Positions 18,011 through 27,178 of a stretch of 64,000 bases of DNA are shown here, piece after piece. Each line of letters starts with the position of its first letter. Position 1 is the first letter of the stretch. Origin of the DNA: Gemmatimonadota bacterium (GTDB lineage Bacteria; Gemmatimonadota; Gemmatimonadetes; Gemmatimonadales; Gemmatimonadaceae); NCBI GenBank assembly GCA_040388625.1, contig JAZKBK010000002.1, positions 62,001 to 126,000 on the forward strand, given 5' to 3'. The position numbers and the translations under genes are program-made. The notes beneath the pieces were generated by a model. It searched no databases, was not told the DNA's origin, and worked only from the letters and a program-made list of their open reading frames with translations.

Positions 18011-21000
18011 ATGCGCGCTATATCCGATTCCATCGCTGCGACAACCGCAACTGCTGCGTTGCTCCTTTTTGCTGCACCACATCTCGCGGCGCAGGCTCAC
18101 AACGCGCAGGATCCGGCCGCGCGCGCACCGGGCGCTGTCGCATTCGACTCCGCGCATTTCGGCGGGCTGCACTGGCGAAGCATCGGACCGTATCGCGGTG
18201 GCCGTGTTACAACGGTCGTCGGCGTCCCGACGCAGCCGCTCACTTACTACATGGGTGCGACCGGAGGCGGAATATGGAAGACGAGCGATGCTGGTAATTC
18301 ATGGCAGAACATCTCGGACGGAAAGCTTCACACCGGCTCCGTGGGCTCGCTTGCAGTTGCCGCGAGTGATCCGAACGTCATCTACGCCGGGATGGGCGAG
18401 CGCGAACCGCGTGGTCAGTCGTCCACGTGGGGCGATGGTATCTACAGATCGACCGATGCAGGAAAGACCTGGGTCTCGCGCGGTCTCGAAAACACCAGAT
18501 CGATCGCGCAGATCGTAATCGATCCGCACAACCCCGACCTCGTCATCGCTGCAGCAGAGGGCAGCCGGTGGACACCTGGACCCGACCGCGGCATCTACAA
18601 GACGACCAACGGTGGCGCGAGCTGGAAGCTGGTCCTTCATACCGGCGACAGTGTGTCGGCGATCGACGTGAGCATGGACCCGTCCAACTCACGCATCCTG
18701 TACGCAGCCATGTGGGACTTTCAGCGGCTGCCGTGGCAGATCCGGAGCGGTGGACCCGGCAGCGCGATCTACAAGAGCACAGACGGTGGCGACACCTGGA
18801 CTCGACTTCGCGGTCATGGACTTCCCGCCGGGATCGTGGGCCGTATCGGCGTTGCCGTGTCACCGGCGAACCCGAATCGCGTTTACGCAATCATCGAAGC
18901 CGCCGCAGACACCGGCGGCCTGTATCGCTCCGATGATGCGGGCGAGAGCTGGCATCACCTGTCCGCGGAGCGGTTGATTCGCTCGCGCGCGTGGTACTAC
19001 ACTCGCATCACCGCGGATCCGCAGGACGAGAACGTCGTCTATATAATGAATGCACCAATTGTGAAATCCATCGATGGCGGCAAGACGTTTCAGGTCCTGC
19101 CTGCAAAGCACGGTGACAATCACGACCTGTGGATCAATCCGTTGAATCACAACGACATGATCAACGGCAACGACGGCGGCGCGGCAATCACCCTCGACGG
19201 CGGCAGGACGTGGTCGTCACAGGACAACCAGCCGACAGGACAGATCTACCGCGTCAACACCGACGCTCAGTATCCCTACTGGGTATACGGATCACAGCAG
19301 GACAATACGTCGGTCGCGATCGCCAGCGCGACAGCGCATGGTGGTATTACGACTTCAGACTGGTATCCCGTAGGTGGCTGCGAGAGCTCGCACATCGCAT
19401 TCGATCCAGCGGATCCGCGTTATCTGTACGCAGGATGTTATCAGGGTGCGATCAGCGAGTTCGACCGCGTCACGCAGCAGCAGCGAAGCGTCATGGAGTA
19501 CCCATCGCTTGGCCTTTCGACATCGCCGGAGACGCAGAAGTATCGCTTCAACTGGAGTGCGCCGATCGCCACCTCGCCGCTCGCGCGTAACATCATCTAT
19601 CACGGCGGCAACGTTCTGTTCAAATCGAGCGACCGCGGCCAGAACTGGACCGCGATAAGCCCCGACCTGACGCGTAACGAAAAGGCGCACCAGGGTCCTG
19701 GCGGCGCGCCGATCACCAATGAAGGCGCGGGCGGCGAGGTTTACAACACGATCTATTACATCGCACCATCGCCGCGCGACACGAATACCATCTGGGTCGG
19801 CACCGACGACGGCCTGGTGCAGCTCACACGCGATGGTGGCCGCAGCTGGACGAATGTCACGCCGAAGGGACTTCGCCCCGGCTTCGTGAATGCGATCGAG
19901 ATATCGCCGTTCGAGGCTGGCACCGCGTACATGACGTACGACGGCTACAAGTGGAGCGACTGGTCGCCACAGATCTACAGGACCACAGACTACGGTCGCA
20001 CCTGGACCAAGCTCGTGAACGGCATCCGCGATGGCGATCAGGTGCGCGTCGTGCGCGCGGACCCCGTGCGCCGCGGCCTGCTTTACGCCGGTACGGAGAC
20101 TGGCGCATACGTCTCCTTCGACGATGGCCAGAAATGGGAAAGCCTGCAAGCCAATCTTCCCGTGGTGCCGGTCACCGATCTTCAGATTCGAGACGGCGAT
20201 CTCGTTGCGTCCACCGAGGGACGCGCATTCTGGATCATGGACGACATCTCGCCTCTCCAGCAGCACGCTGAATCGATCGCGGCAAACGAATCACGCATCT
20301 TCAATCCCCGACCGGTGCACCTCACGCGTTGGGGATCGACCAACGCGCCAGACGCCGGTGCCAATCCGCCGAGCGGCGCGATTATCTATTACGACATCGC
20401 CAGCGGAACCGATTCGACAAAGGTGAAGCTCGAGCTGGTCGACGCAGCCGGCGCCACCGTTCGCACGTTCACGAGCAAGCCGAAACCGAGCGACGTCAAC
20501 AGCGTCATTTCGGGCAAACCCGGAATGCACCGAATGGTGTGGAACCTTCAATCTGCGCAACTGGATGCGCCGAAGGGCCTCACGTTCTTCGGATCGATCT
20601 CGGGATCGAGTGTTGCGCCCGGCCAGTACACCGTGCGTCTTACCGCAGATGGAAAGACGCTCACTGCTCCGCTCGAGGTGCTGCAGGATCCGCGCGTGCA
20701 TCTGACCACCGCGCAGATCGCCGAGCAGAGTCAGACGATGCGCGTCATCACCGATCGCGTCAACGCGATCTTCCGCGATGCAAAGCGACTCGATGACGTA
20801 CGCGATCAGGTGAAAGCCATTGTAGCGCACGCTGGTGATCTTCCGGACAGCACGGAGGTGTCGTCCACAGGCAAGCGCCTCGCCGCGCGGCTCGATTCAC
20901 TGAGCATCGAGCTCGTGCAGCCGCAGCACACCAACGGACAGGACATCATCGGCTTCCCGAATGGCGTTGTGGATGACTGGCTGTATCTGGCGGGCAACAT

Positions 21001-21178
21001 CGACGGCTCGTACATGCCGGTGACGGGCGGCGACAAGCAACGCCTCGCCGACCTTCAACAGCAGTGGCTGCCCGTGCAATCGCGCATCGACGCCCTGCTC
21101 GGCGCCGACCTCACCGCATTCAACACGAAGCTCGGCGGCAAGGCGATTGTCATCGTGCCGAAGATTCGAGTCCCGTGA
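18011..21178 (+). CDS. Exported VPS10/sortilin-type BNR-repeat protein
   Basis: A 1055-residue secreted protein with a signal peptide (ATAALLLFAAPHLAAQ). It is followed by a long beta-propeller of BNR/Asp-box repeats: GGIWKTSDAGNSW, GIYRSTDAGKTW, GIYKTTNGGASW, AIYKSTDGGDTW, GLYRSDDAGESW, LFKSSDRGQNW and more. The family is annotated as VPS10 domain-containing or sialidase-like glycosyl hydrolase, but no enzyme activity is established. The C-terminal 250 residues (from about 800) form an Ig-like region and an alpha-helical end. Such proteins are highly expanded in Gemmatimonadota. It starts 49 nt after the gamma-glutamyltransferase and may be co-transcribed. A strong hairpin follows. Confidence 0.92.
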   Translation: MRAISDSIAATTATAALLLFAAPHLAAQAHNAQDPAARAPGAVAFDSAHFGGLHWRSIGPYRGGRVTTVVGVPTQPLTYYMGATGGGIWKTSDAGNSWQNISDGKLHTGSVGSLAVAASDPNVIYAGMGEREPRGQSSTWGDGIYRSTDAGKTWVSRGLENTRSIAQIVIDPHNPDLVIAAAEGSRWTPGPDRGIYKTTNGGASWKLVLHTGDSVSAIDVSMDPSNSRILYAAMWDFQRLPWQIRSGGPGSAIYKSTDGGDTWTRLRGHGLPAGIVGRIGVAVSPANPNRVYAIIEAAADTGGLYRSDDAGESWHHLSAERLIRSRAWYYTRITADPQDENVVYIMNAPIVKSIDGGKTFQVLPAKHGDNHDLWINPLNHNDMINGNDGGAAITLDGGRTWSSQDNQPTGQIYRVNTDAQYPYWVYGSQQDNTSVAIASATAHGGITTSDWYPVGGCESSHIAFDPADPRYLYAGCYQGAISEFDRVTQQQRSVMEYPSLGLSTSPETQKYRFNWSAPIATSPLARNIIYHGGNVLFKSSDRGQNWTAISPDLTRNEKAHQGPGGAPITNEGAGGEVYNTIYYIAPSPRDTNTIWVGTDDGLVQLTRDGGRSWTNVTPKGLRPGFVNAIEISPFEAGTAYMTYDGYKWSDWSPQIYRTTDYGRTWTKLVNGIRDGDQVRVVRADPVRRGLLYAGTETGAYVSFDDGQKWESLQANLPVVPVTDLQIRDGDLVASTEGRAFWIMDDISPLQQHAESIAANESRIFNPRPVHLTRWGSTNAPDAGANPPSGAIIYYDIASGTDSTKVKLELVDAAGATVRTFTSKPKPSDVNSVISGKPGMHRMVWNLQSAQLDAPKGLTFFGSISGSSVAPGQYTVRLTADGKTLTAPLEVLQDPRVHLTTAQIAEQSQTMRVITDRVNAIFRDAKRLDDVRDQVKAIVAHAGDLPDSTEVSSTGKRLAARLDSLSIELVQPQHTNGQDIIGFPNGVVDDWLYLAGNIDGSYMPVTGGDKQRLADLQQQWLPVQSRIDALLGADLTAFNTKLGGKAIVIVPKIRVP

Positions 21179-21277
21179 GCGCGCACGGGGCAGGATCTCG
21201 CCTTTAGAACGATCGTTCGAGCGCCCGATCTCAACAAATCTAGGGCCTCGCGCGATATGTATGGGATGCAATGAACT

Positions 21278-21316
21278 CAGACGGCGGGTCGCCTCCATAG
21301 GCCGACCCGCCGTCTG
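21278..21316. terminator. Hairpin terminator after the VPS10/BNR gene
   Basis: Perfect 14-bp inverted repeat: arms CAGACGGCGGGTCG (21278-21291) and CGACCCGCCGTCTG (21303-21316), with an 11-nt loop. No long T-run follows. It lies between two same-strand genes, 100 nt after the upstream stop and 57 nt before the next start. Confidence 0.65.
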
Positions 21317-21372
21317 GCGTCGTTCGTCCGATTTCCGGTACCCGTGCGGACCACAACCTGGAGAAATTCGTC

Positions 21373-22968
21373 ATGCAGATGCGCCAGCTGTTGCTTAGCG
21401 CCACAGCCTCCTTACTCGTCGCAGGAACAGTCTCGGCTCAGCGTCCCGGAGGTCGACCGGGAGCACCCCCAGGTGCACCAGCTGCACCCGGCGCCCAACG
21501 CGGTGCCAGGCCCGACACGGCAGCTGACACGCTAGGTGTACCGGCGATCGAGAAGATCTCGACGACCCATCACACCACGAGCATCAATGGCAAGTCGATC
21601 AGCTACACGGTCCACACCGGCACGATGGTGTTGCGCGACGAAAACGAAAAGCCCAAGGCTTCGGTCTTCTTCATCGCCTATACAAAGGATCAGGAAGATC
21701 CGGCGACACGCCCGCTGACGTTCTTCTTCAACGGCGGGCCCGGCTCTGCATCGCTCTGGCTCGACATGGGCATCATGGCACCGATGCACCCCGACATGGG
21801 CCCCAACGGATCACAGCCCGCACCTCCGTACAACCTGGTCGAGAATCCCAACTCTCCGCTCGATGTCACCGATCTCGTTCAGGTCGATGCAATGAACACC
21901 GGCTACTCACGCCCCGCCAAGGGTGTCAAGGAAACCGACTTCACCGGCACGCAGAACGACATCGCGATGTTCGGTGAGTTCATCCGTGACTACCTCGACA
22001 AGTACAAGCGCTGGCAGTCACCCAAATATCTCTTCGGTGAGAGCTACGGCACGTTCCGCTCGGCCGGCCTCGCGTCGCACCTGCAGTCGGCTGAAGGCAT
22101 CGAGCTGAACGGCATCATGCTGCTCGGCACCGTGCTCGACTTGCAGTACATCGCGCCATCCGCGACCAACGACATCGGCTACTCGACGTTCCTCCCGACC
22201 TACACCGCGACGGCATGGTATCACAAGAAGCTGCCATCCGATCTGCAGAGTCAGACGCTGGAACAGGTCGTGCAGCAGTCGCGCGACTATGCTTTCGGTG
22301 ATTACATGACCGCGCTCGCCAAGGGCAACAAGCTGACCCAGGCCGAGCGTACAGCAGTTGCGCAGAAGGTTGCGCGACTCACGGGCCTGTCGCAGCAGTT
22401 CGTGTTGAACACGAATCTTCGCATCGACGCCGGTACCTTCCGCACCGAGCTGCTGCGCGATCAACGCGAGATGCTGGGACGCTACGACAGCCGCATGATC
22501 GGTATCAACGGAAACGCTTCGAGCACGCGCCAGGATTACGATCCCTCGGACGTAGCACCGTCCGGCGCATTCATGTCCGCCTTCATGCGCTATCTGCACG
22601 AAGACCTCGGCTACTCCAGCAACCTGCAATACTACATGGGCGGCCACAGCGGGCGTTGGGACTGGGGCCCCGGTGGCTACGCCGGGTACCCCAGCACAGT
22701 CGAAGACCTGCGTACCGCGATGGCAAAGGATCCGTACCTTCACGTGATGGTCGGCGCGGGCTACTATGACACCGCAACACCATTCGCGAACGCCGAGTAC
22801 ACCTTCGACCACCTCGGCTTCGACAAGACGTACAGCGATCGCGTCGAGTTCAAGTACTACGAGAGCGGCCACATGGCATATCTCAACCAGGCATCGGCGA
22901 AGCAGCTCAAGTCTGACATCGCGAACTTCATCGCGTCGACTAAGAAGGGCGGGAAGGTTTCACAGTAG
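21373..22968 (+). CDS. Exported S10-family serine carboxypeptidase
   Basis: A 531-residue alpha/beta-hydrolase-fold peptidase. The signal peptide is LLLSATASLLVAGTVSAQ, followed by a Pro/Gly-rich linker (residues 24-50). The S10 hallmarks are FFFNGGPGSASLW (oxyanion region), the nucleophile in FGESYGTFR, and the C-terminal Asp and His in GAGYYDTATP and YESGHMAYLN. S10 enzymes remove C-terminal residues at acidic pH. An exported copy fits peptide scavenging together with the neighbouring gamma-glutamyltransferase and X-Pro peptidase. GGAGA lies about 9 nt before ATG 21373, which supports that start over ATG 21379. Confidence 0.93.
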   Translation: MQMRQLLLSATASLLVAGTVSAQRPGGRPGAPPGAPAAPGAQRGARPDTAADTLGVPAIEKISTTHHTTSINGKSISYTVHTGTMVLRDENEKPKASVFFIAYTKDQEDPATRPLTFFFNGGPGSASLWLDMGIMAPMHPDMGPNGSQPAPPYNLVENPNSPLDVTDLVQVDAMNTGYSRPAKGVKETDFTGTQNDIAMFGEFIRDYLDKYKRWQSPKYLFGESYGTFRSAGLASHLQSAEGIELNGIMLLGTVLDLQYIAPSATNDIGYSTFLPTYTATAWYHKKLPSDLQSQTLEQVVQQSRDYAFGDYMTALAKGNKLTQAERTAVAQKVARLTGLSQQFVLNTNLRIDAGTFRTELLRDQREMLGRYDSRMIGINGNASSTRQDYDPSDVAPSGAFMSAFMRYLHEDLGYSSNLQYYMGGHSGRWDWGPGGYAGYPSTVEDLRTAMAKDPYLHVMVGAGYYDTATPFANAEYTFDHLGFDKTYSDRVEFKYYESGHMAYLNQASAKQLKSDIANFIASTKKGGKVSQ

Positions 22969-23011
22969 CCGCGTGAGCCGCTCATGAATGTTTGAGAGCG
23001 GTCGAATAAAG

Positions 23012-23046
23012 AGCGGGGTCGAGAATCAATCATTCTCGACCCCGCT
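23012..23046. terminator. Bidirectional hairpin terminator between convergent genes
   Basis: Perfect 15-bp inverted repeat: arms AGCGGGGTCGAGAAT (23012-23026) and ATTCTCGACCCCGCT (23032-23046), with a 5-nt loop. It sits between the convergent S10 peptidase and threonine dehydratase genes. Confidence 0.85.
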
Positions 23047-23076
23047 GTCGTACACACATCGCGTACATCGTAATCG

Positions 23077-24000
23077 CTAGATCTCTCCAGCCAGAATTCT
23101 TCCGTAGATCGCCGGATCGACATTCCCGCCGCTGACTACCAGACAGACGCTCTTCCCTGCAAAACGCGACGGATCGGTGAGCATCGCACCGGTGGTCAAC
23201 GCGCCCGTCGGCTCCGACTTGAGATTGGCGAGCGAGAAGAGCAATCGCACGCCCTCGGCGATCTGCGATTCAGGAACTTCGATGATGCCGGCGAGCCCGT
23301 GCTGCAGAATTGCCCAGTTGTGTGCGCCGAGTGAGCGCGTGCGCGCGCCGTCCGCCAGGGACTGTGGCTCGTGCTCGTTCACGACGATGTGTCCTGCGCG
23401 GAGTGACTGCGCTGCATCGTTCGCAACGAGTGGTTCGGCCCCGTATACGGGAAGCTGGCTTCCGGATTCGCGTAATCCCTGAATGATGCCGGACGACAGT
23501 CCGCCGCCGCCTATCGGAGCGACGACCGCATCGAACGAGTATGGCGCGCTGGCAAGCTCGTGTCCCAGCGTTGCGTTGCCTGCAATGACCAGTGGATCGT
23601 TGTATGCGCTCGCGATGTACGCTTCCGGATACTGCGCGGCGAGCTCGGCGACGCGAGCTTCACGCGTGATGACGGTCGTATCGATCAGCTCTGCAGTTGC
23701 TCCGTATGCGATCACTGCATCGACCTTGACGCGAGCGGAGTTCTGCGGCATCACGACTATGCACCGCTTGCCGGTCAGCTTGCACGCAAGCGCCATCGCC
23801 TGGCCGAAGTTGCCGCTGCTGGCCGCAATGATCATCGGATGCGGCACCGACGTCGCTACGTTGTATGCTGCGCGGAGCTTGAAACTGCCCGTGTACTGAA
23901 ACGTCTCGCTTGCGAGAACCACCGTCGCACCCAGCCGCTCGCTCAGCCGCGGCGCCTCGATGAGAGTAGTCCGGCGCAGATTCGTCGGCTTGTCGGTCAC
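23077..24000 (-). CDS. PLP-dependent threonine/serine dehydratase
   Basis: A 307-residue fold-type II PLP enzyme. The Schiff-base lysine is K41 in YTGSFKLRAAYN. The substrate loop is SSGNFGQA, and the phosphate-binding glycine loop is PIGGGGLSSG. The C-terminal SGGNVDP motif is also present. Such enzymes deaminate threonine or serine to 2-oxobutyrate or pyruvate in the cytoplasm; catabolic dehydratase or serine racemase are the closest alternatives. No regulatory ACT domain is present. I chose the GTG at 24000 (VTDKPTNLRRT), although relatives usually carry about 20 more N-terminal residues. The frame upstream to 24186 shows no family resemblance and lacks an in-frame ATG nearer than its end. 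Confidence 0.88.
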   Translation of the reverse strand: MTDKPTNLRRTTLIEAPRLSERLGATVVLASETFQYTGSFKLRAAYNVATSVPHPMIIAASSGNFGQAMALACKLTGKRCIVVMPQNSARVKVDAVIAYGATAELIDTTVITREARVAELAAQYPEAYIASAYNDPLVIAGNATLGHELASAPYSFDAVVAPIGGGGLSSGIIQGLRESGSQLPVYGAEPLVANDAAQSLRAGHIVVNEHEPQSLADGARTRSLGAHNWAILQHGLAGIIEVPESQIAEGVRLLFSLANLKSEPTGALTTGAMLTDPSRFAGKSVCLVVSGGNVDPAIYGRILAGEI

Positions 24001-24220
24001 TCGAAACTCATGGCGAAAAGTGAGGAGGTTGGTGGGTCGGCTGGTTCGTTCCAATGATAACCTGACCCAACTCAGCGGCCATATGGCCAGCCGCCCAGCC
24101 CCCTCGATCCGCGACTCATTCCAACGAATCGTATACTTTATCCGTTGTTGAAGAAGAATACTTCGGACAGACGACCAGTCCGTCAATCTCCATTTCCGTC
24201 CTCTCGCTCAGGTGACTTGG

Positions 24221-26221
24221 ATGCAATCTCGGGATAGCAGTTCCATGATTTACGGTGCCGCTCGCTGGGCCACCGCACTGGTGTCCATTGCTGCGTTCGG
24301 TGTCATTCTTCCACACACCGCTGCCGCCCAGGACCGATCCGTCCCCGTCTTCAAGGACGGCATGGCGCAGATCGTCCCCGGATTTGCCGATTCCACCAGC
24401 TGGGTCCGCCAGGAGCTCTGGGTCGAGACCGGCTTCGACACCGACGGTGATGGCAAGCCGGACCGTATGCACGTGGACGTAACCCGCCCGCGACAGACCG
24501 ACACCGAGGGACTCAAGGTCTCCGTGGTCTACGAATCCAGTCCCTACTTCGCCGGCACGTCGGGTCCCAGACAGTACCTCTGGAACGTCAAGCAGGAAGT
24601 CGGCGCCACGCCAACCCAGCGCGAGCATCAGCCCGAGATTGCGTTCAAGCCAGTCCGTCCGCGGATCTCCAACGACCTGATCAACGAATGGGTGCCGCGC
24701 GGGTTTGCAGTCGTGCATTCCGAGGCACCCGGCACGGGACTGTCGCAGGGATGCCCGACTGTCGGCGATACACCCGAGCGCATGGCTCCCAAGGCCGTGA
24801 TCGATTGGCTCAACGGTCGCGCCAAGGGCTACACGACCGAGACCGGCAACGAAGAAGTGAAGGCCAGCTGGTCCACCGGCAAGGTCGGCATGATCGGAAC
24901 GTCCTACAACGGGACACTTCCGCTCGCTGCTGCGACGACTGGCGTCAAGGGACTCGAGGTGGTCATTCCAGTTTCGCCGAACACGTCGTACTACCACTAC
25001 TATCGCACCAACGGCCTGGTCCGCCATCCGGGTGGATGGCTGGGCGAGGATATCGACTTTGTTTACGATTTCATCCACAGCGGCGATCCGGCAACGCGCG
25101 CGTACTGCAATGCTACATATCGCGACGGACTCTTCGCAGCAGCCGGCGGACGCGATCGTGCGACGGGCGACTACAACGACTTCTGGGCCAGGCGCGATCT
25201 TCTTCCGTTCGTGAAGAACATCAAGGCTGCCGTACTGCTGGCGCACGGATTCAACGACTGGAACGTCGTCCCCGAGCACAGCGTGCGCATCTACAATGAG
25301 ATGAAGGCCGATGGCCTTCCCGTTTCCGCTTACTTCCATCAGGGCGGACACGGCGGGAACCCGCCGGATGACATGGTGAACCAGTGGTTCAGCCACTACC
25401 TCTACGGCGTCGACAACGGTGTCGAGAAGGCACCGCCGGTATGGATCGTTCATGAGGAAGCCGCACAGGCCGCGCAGGCGAAAGCCGAGGAAGCGCGCAT
25501 TGCGGCCGGCACCCCCGTGCAGCGCGGCAGACGCGGTGGTCCACGTCCACCGCGAACCGCTCCAACTCCATATGCGTCATTCCCGGTGCCGGGCTCGGTG
25601 CAGGTGGTGCTGCATCCGGTCGGCAACGGCAACGCGGTCGGGAGTCTCGGTCTCGCGCCATCGAAGAATCAGAAGAATGAGAAGCTGATCGACGACGTAT
25701 CGTTCAGCGGAAGCGCGCTGGCGTTGGCGGCTCAGTCGCCGCACAGATTGCTGTTCGCGACTGCGCCACTCACCGACACCGTTCACATATCCGGAACGTC
25801 GCGCATCACGCTGCGCATTGCTTTCAGTAAACCCGCTGCGAATCTAACAGTATGGCTCGTACAGCTTCCATTCGATTCGACCACCATCGGCACGTCGATT
25901 CAGGAAGGGCTCATCACGCGCGGCTGGGCGGATCCCGAGAACTACAGGTCGCTCACGCACGGTGGCAACTACGACTCGAAGCTCCCCGGCGAGAAGCTCG
26001 TTCCCGGCAAGTTCTACAACATGACGTTCGACATCGAGCCGGACGATGAATTCATCCCCGCAGGCAAGCAGATCGGCGTGATGATCATGTCGAGCGATCC
26101 CGAGTTCACCCTGTGGCCCAAAGCGGGAACCGAGCTAACCGTCGATCTCAACGGCAGCTCATTCAGTCTACCGATTGTCGGCGGAGCCACAGCGCTCAGG
26201 AGCGCGGGAGCGATCAAGTAG
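24221..26221 (+). CDS. Exported CocE/NonD-family hydrolase (Xaa-Pro dipeptidyl-peptidase, S15)
   Basis: A 666-residue S15/CocE protein. The signal peptide runs to about residue 35 (ALVSIAAFGVILPHTAAAQ). The catalytic Ser is in GMIGTSYNGTLPLAAA, the Asp in LAHGFNDWNVVP, and the His in HQGGHGGNPP. The C-terminal jelly-roll domain (from about residue 500) is typical of the family. These enzymes release X-Pro dipeptides or hydrolyse esters. Export and context suggest peptide degradation. AGGTGA at 24210-24215 is 5 nt from ATG 24221; GTG 24212 and ATG 24245 are possible alternatives. It is divergent from the dehydratase gene. Confidence 0.92.
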   Translation: MQSRDSSSMIYGAARWATALVSIAAFGVILPHTAAAQDRSVPVFKDGMAQIVPGFADSTSWVRQELWVETGFDTDGDGKPDRMHVDVTRPRQTDTEGLKVSVVYESSPYFAGTSGPRQYLWNVKQEVGATPTQREHQPEIAFKPVRPRISNDLINEWVPRGFAVVHSEAPGTGLSQGCPTVGDTPERMAPKAVIDWLNGRAKGYTTETGNEEVKASWSTGKVGMIGTSYNGTLPLAAATTGVKGLEVVIPVSPNTSYYHYYRTNGLVRHPGGWLGEDIDFVYDFIHSGDPATRAYCNATYRDGLFAAAGGRDRATGDYNDFWARRDLLPFVKNIKAAVLLAHGFNDWNVVPEHSVRIYNEMKADGLPVSAYFHQGGHGGNPPDDMVNQWFSHYLYGVDNGVEKAPPVWIVHEEAAQAAQAKAEEARIAAGTPVQRGRRGGPRPPRTAPTPYASFPVPGSVQVVLHPVGNGNAVGSLGLAPSKNQKNEKLIDDVSFSGSALALAAQSPHRLLFATAPLTDTVHISGTSRITLRIAFSKPAANLTVWLVQLPFDSTTIGTSIQEGLITRGWADPENYRSLTHGGNYDSKLPGEKLVPGKFYNMTFDIEPDDEFIPAGKQIGVMIMSSDPEFTLWPKAGTELTVDLNGSSFSLPIVGGATALRSAGAIK

Positions 26222-26240
26222 ATCCACGATGATGTGACTC

Positions 26241-26264
26241 GGCGGCGCGGGTTCGCGCGCCGCC
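26241..26264 (+). terminator. Intrinsic terminator after the CocE gene
   Basis: Arms GGCGGCGCG (26241-26249) and CGCGCCGCC (26256-26264) with a 6-nt loop, starting 20 nt after the stop and followed by a T-rich stretch (acgttcctgtttgtg). Confidence 0.75.
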
Positions 26265-26298
26265 ACGTTCCTGTTTGTGCTCCCGGCATGCTCGGCTC

Positions 26299-26338
26299 TT
26301 GCCGCAACAACTCTATAGCCATATAATCATGGCTATAG
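26299..26338 (+). promoter_or_regulatory. Promoter and operator of the Phd/PIN toxin-antitoxin operon
   Basis: TTGCCG (26299-26304), a 17-nt spacer, and a perfect TATAAT (26322-26327) form a strong sigma-70 promoter. A 10-bp inverted repeat, CTATAGCCAT (26313-26322) and ATGGCTATAG (26329-26338), brackets the -10 box. Binding by the Phd-type antitoxin there would block RNA polymerase, as in known autoregulated toxin-antitoxin operons. Confidence 0.8.
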
Positions 26339-26371
26339 CCGTAACGTTGCGGCTATCAGGAGGAATAGCGC

Positions 26372-26668
26372 ATGCCGAAGAAATCAGCATCGAAACCACG
26401 ACGGTACCCTGCACCCTCCACTGCATTGTCATCGAGCGCGGTAATGGAGGTGAAGGCCGGCGTGTTCAAGGACACGTGTCTCCAGCTTCTCGACGATGTG
26501 CGCGACCGGAATTTACAGATCGTCGTGACAAAGTATGGAGAACCCGTGGCGACGCTGGTCGCAGCGGAAGTGGCGATGCCGAGTGCATTTGGCTTCATGA
26601 GCGGGACCGTCATCGCTGAGGAGGACATCGTCGCACCAGACTTCGACTCGTGGGGTGACTTGGTGTGA
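26372..26668 (+). CDS. Phd/YefM-family antitoxin
   Basis: A 98-residue antitoxin. The Phd/YefM DNA-binding fold is seen in MEVKAGVFKDTCLQLLDDV and LQIVVTKYGEPVATLVAAE. The C-terminal tail (AEEDIVAPDFDSWGDLV) is the acidic, flexible part that neutralises the toxin. The N-terminal 24 residues are basic and longer than usual. A very strong ribosome-binding site (AGGAGGA, 26358-26364) lies 7 nt before the ATG. The gene overlaps the PIN toxin start by 4 nt (GTGA), the usual coupled arrangement. It probably represses its own promoter through the palindrome at 26313-26338. Confidence 0.9.
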   Translation: MPKKSASKPRRYPAPSTALSSSAVMEVKAGVFKDTCLQLLDDVRDRNLQIVVTKYGEPVATLVAAEVAMPSAFGFMSGTVIAEEDIVAPDFDSWGDLV

Positions 26669-27150
26669 GGTCCGCTCGCGCCAAGCCTTCCAATGTATTG
26701 CGCACCACGGATCTTACCGGCTATGATGGTCCGCTTTTGCTCGATACTCACGTCTGGGTGTGGCACCTGAGCGGTGATACCACCAGGCTCAGCACAGGCG
26801 TGATTGCATTGCTCGATCGAGTCGGTGCCGCATCGCGTCTCCACGTTTCCGACATCTCGTATTGGGAAGTGGCAGTGAAAGCCGCGAAGCAAAGAATCAC
26901 GCTATCGATGGACGCAGCCATCTGGCTACAGCGCGCAGAGAGGGCACCTGGAATCCGTCTTCTTCCACTCGATCGCGCAGTCCTCCTGCTGAGCACGCGG
27001 TTAGCCGGCACTGCCCACAATGACCCTGCCGACCGCATGCTCATCGCGGCAGCGCAGATCAACAACATCCCTCTGGTAACGGCGGACCGGCTGATTGTCG
27101 AATATGCACAGTCAGTTCCGGGTACACCGGTAGTGGATGTTCGGGTATGA
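26665..27150 (+). CDS. PIN-domain toxin (VapC-like ribonuclease)
   Basis: A 161-residue PIN-domain protein. The acidic residues expected for Mg-dependent RNA cleavage are in LLLDTHVWVW (Asp), SDISYWEVAVK (Glu), NDPADRMLIAAA (Asp) and PLVTADRLI (Asp). The set looks complete, so the toxin should be active. The first 20 or so residues precede the PIN fold. It starts with GTG overlapping the antitoxin stop and is expressed from the same promoter. The Phd-PIN combination corresponds to a common type II toxin-antitoxin class. Confidence 0.9.
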   Translation: MRSARAKPSNVLRTTDLTGYDGPLLLDTHVWVWHLSGDTTRLSTGVIALLDRVGAASRLHVSDISYWEVAVKAAKQRITLSMDAAIWLQRAERAPGIRLLPLDRAVLLLSTRLAGTAHNDPADRMLIAAAQINNIPLVTADRLIVEYAQSVPGTPVVDVRV

Positions 27151-27178
27151 CCAACGGTGCAGTGAATTTTCTAATCCA

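Noticed and set aside
15991-18033. A 680-codon open frame on the minus strand opposite the gamma-glutamyltransferase
   Set aside because: It is the antisense shadow of a well-supported gene. Its translation is Arg/His/Cys-rich without domains and it has no ribosome-binding site.
24116-25453. A 445-codon minus-strand frame opposite the CocE gene
   Set aside because: It overlaps strongly supported catalytic motifs on the plus strand and resembles no protein family.
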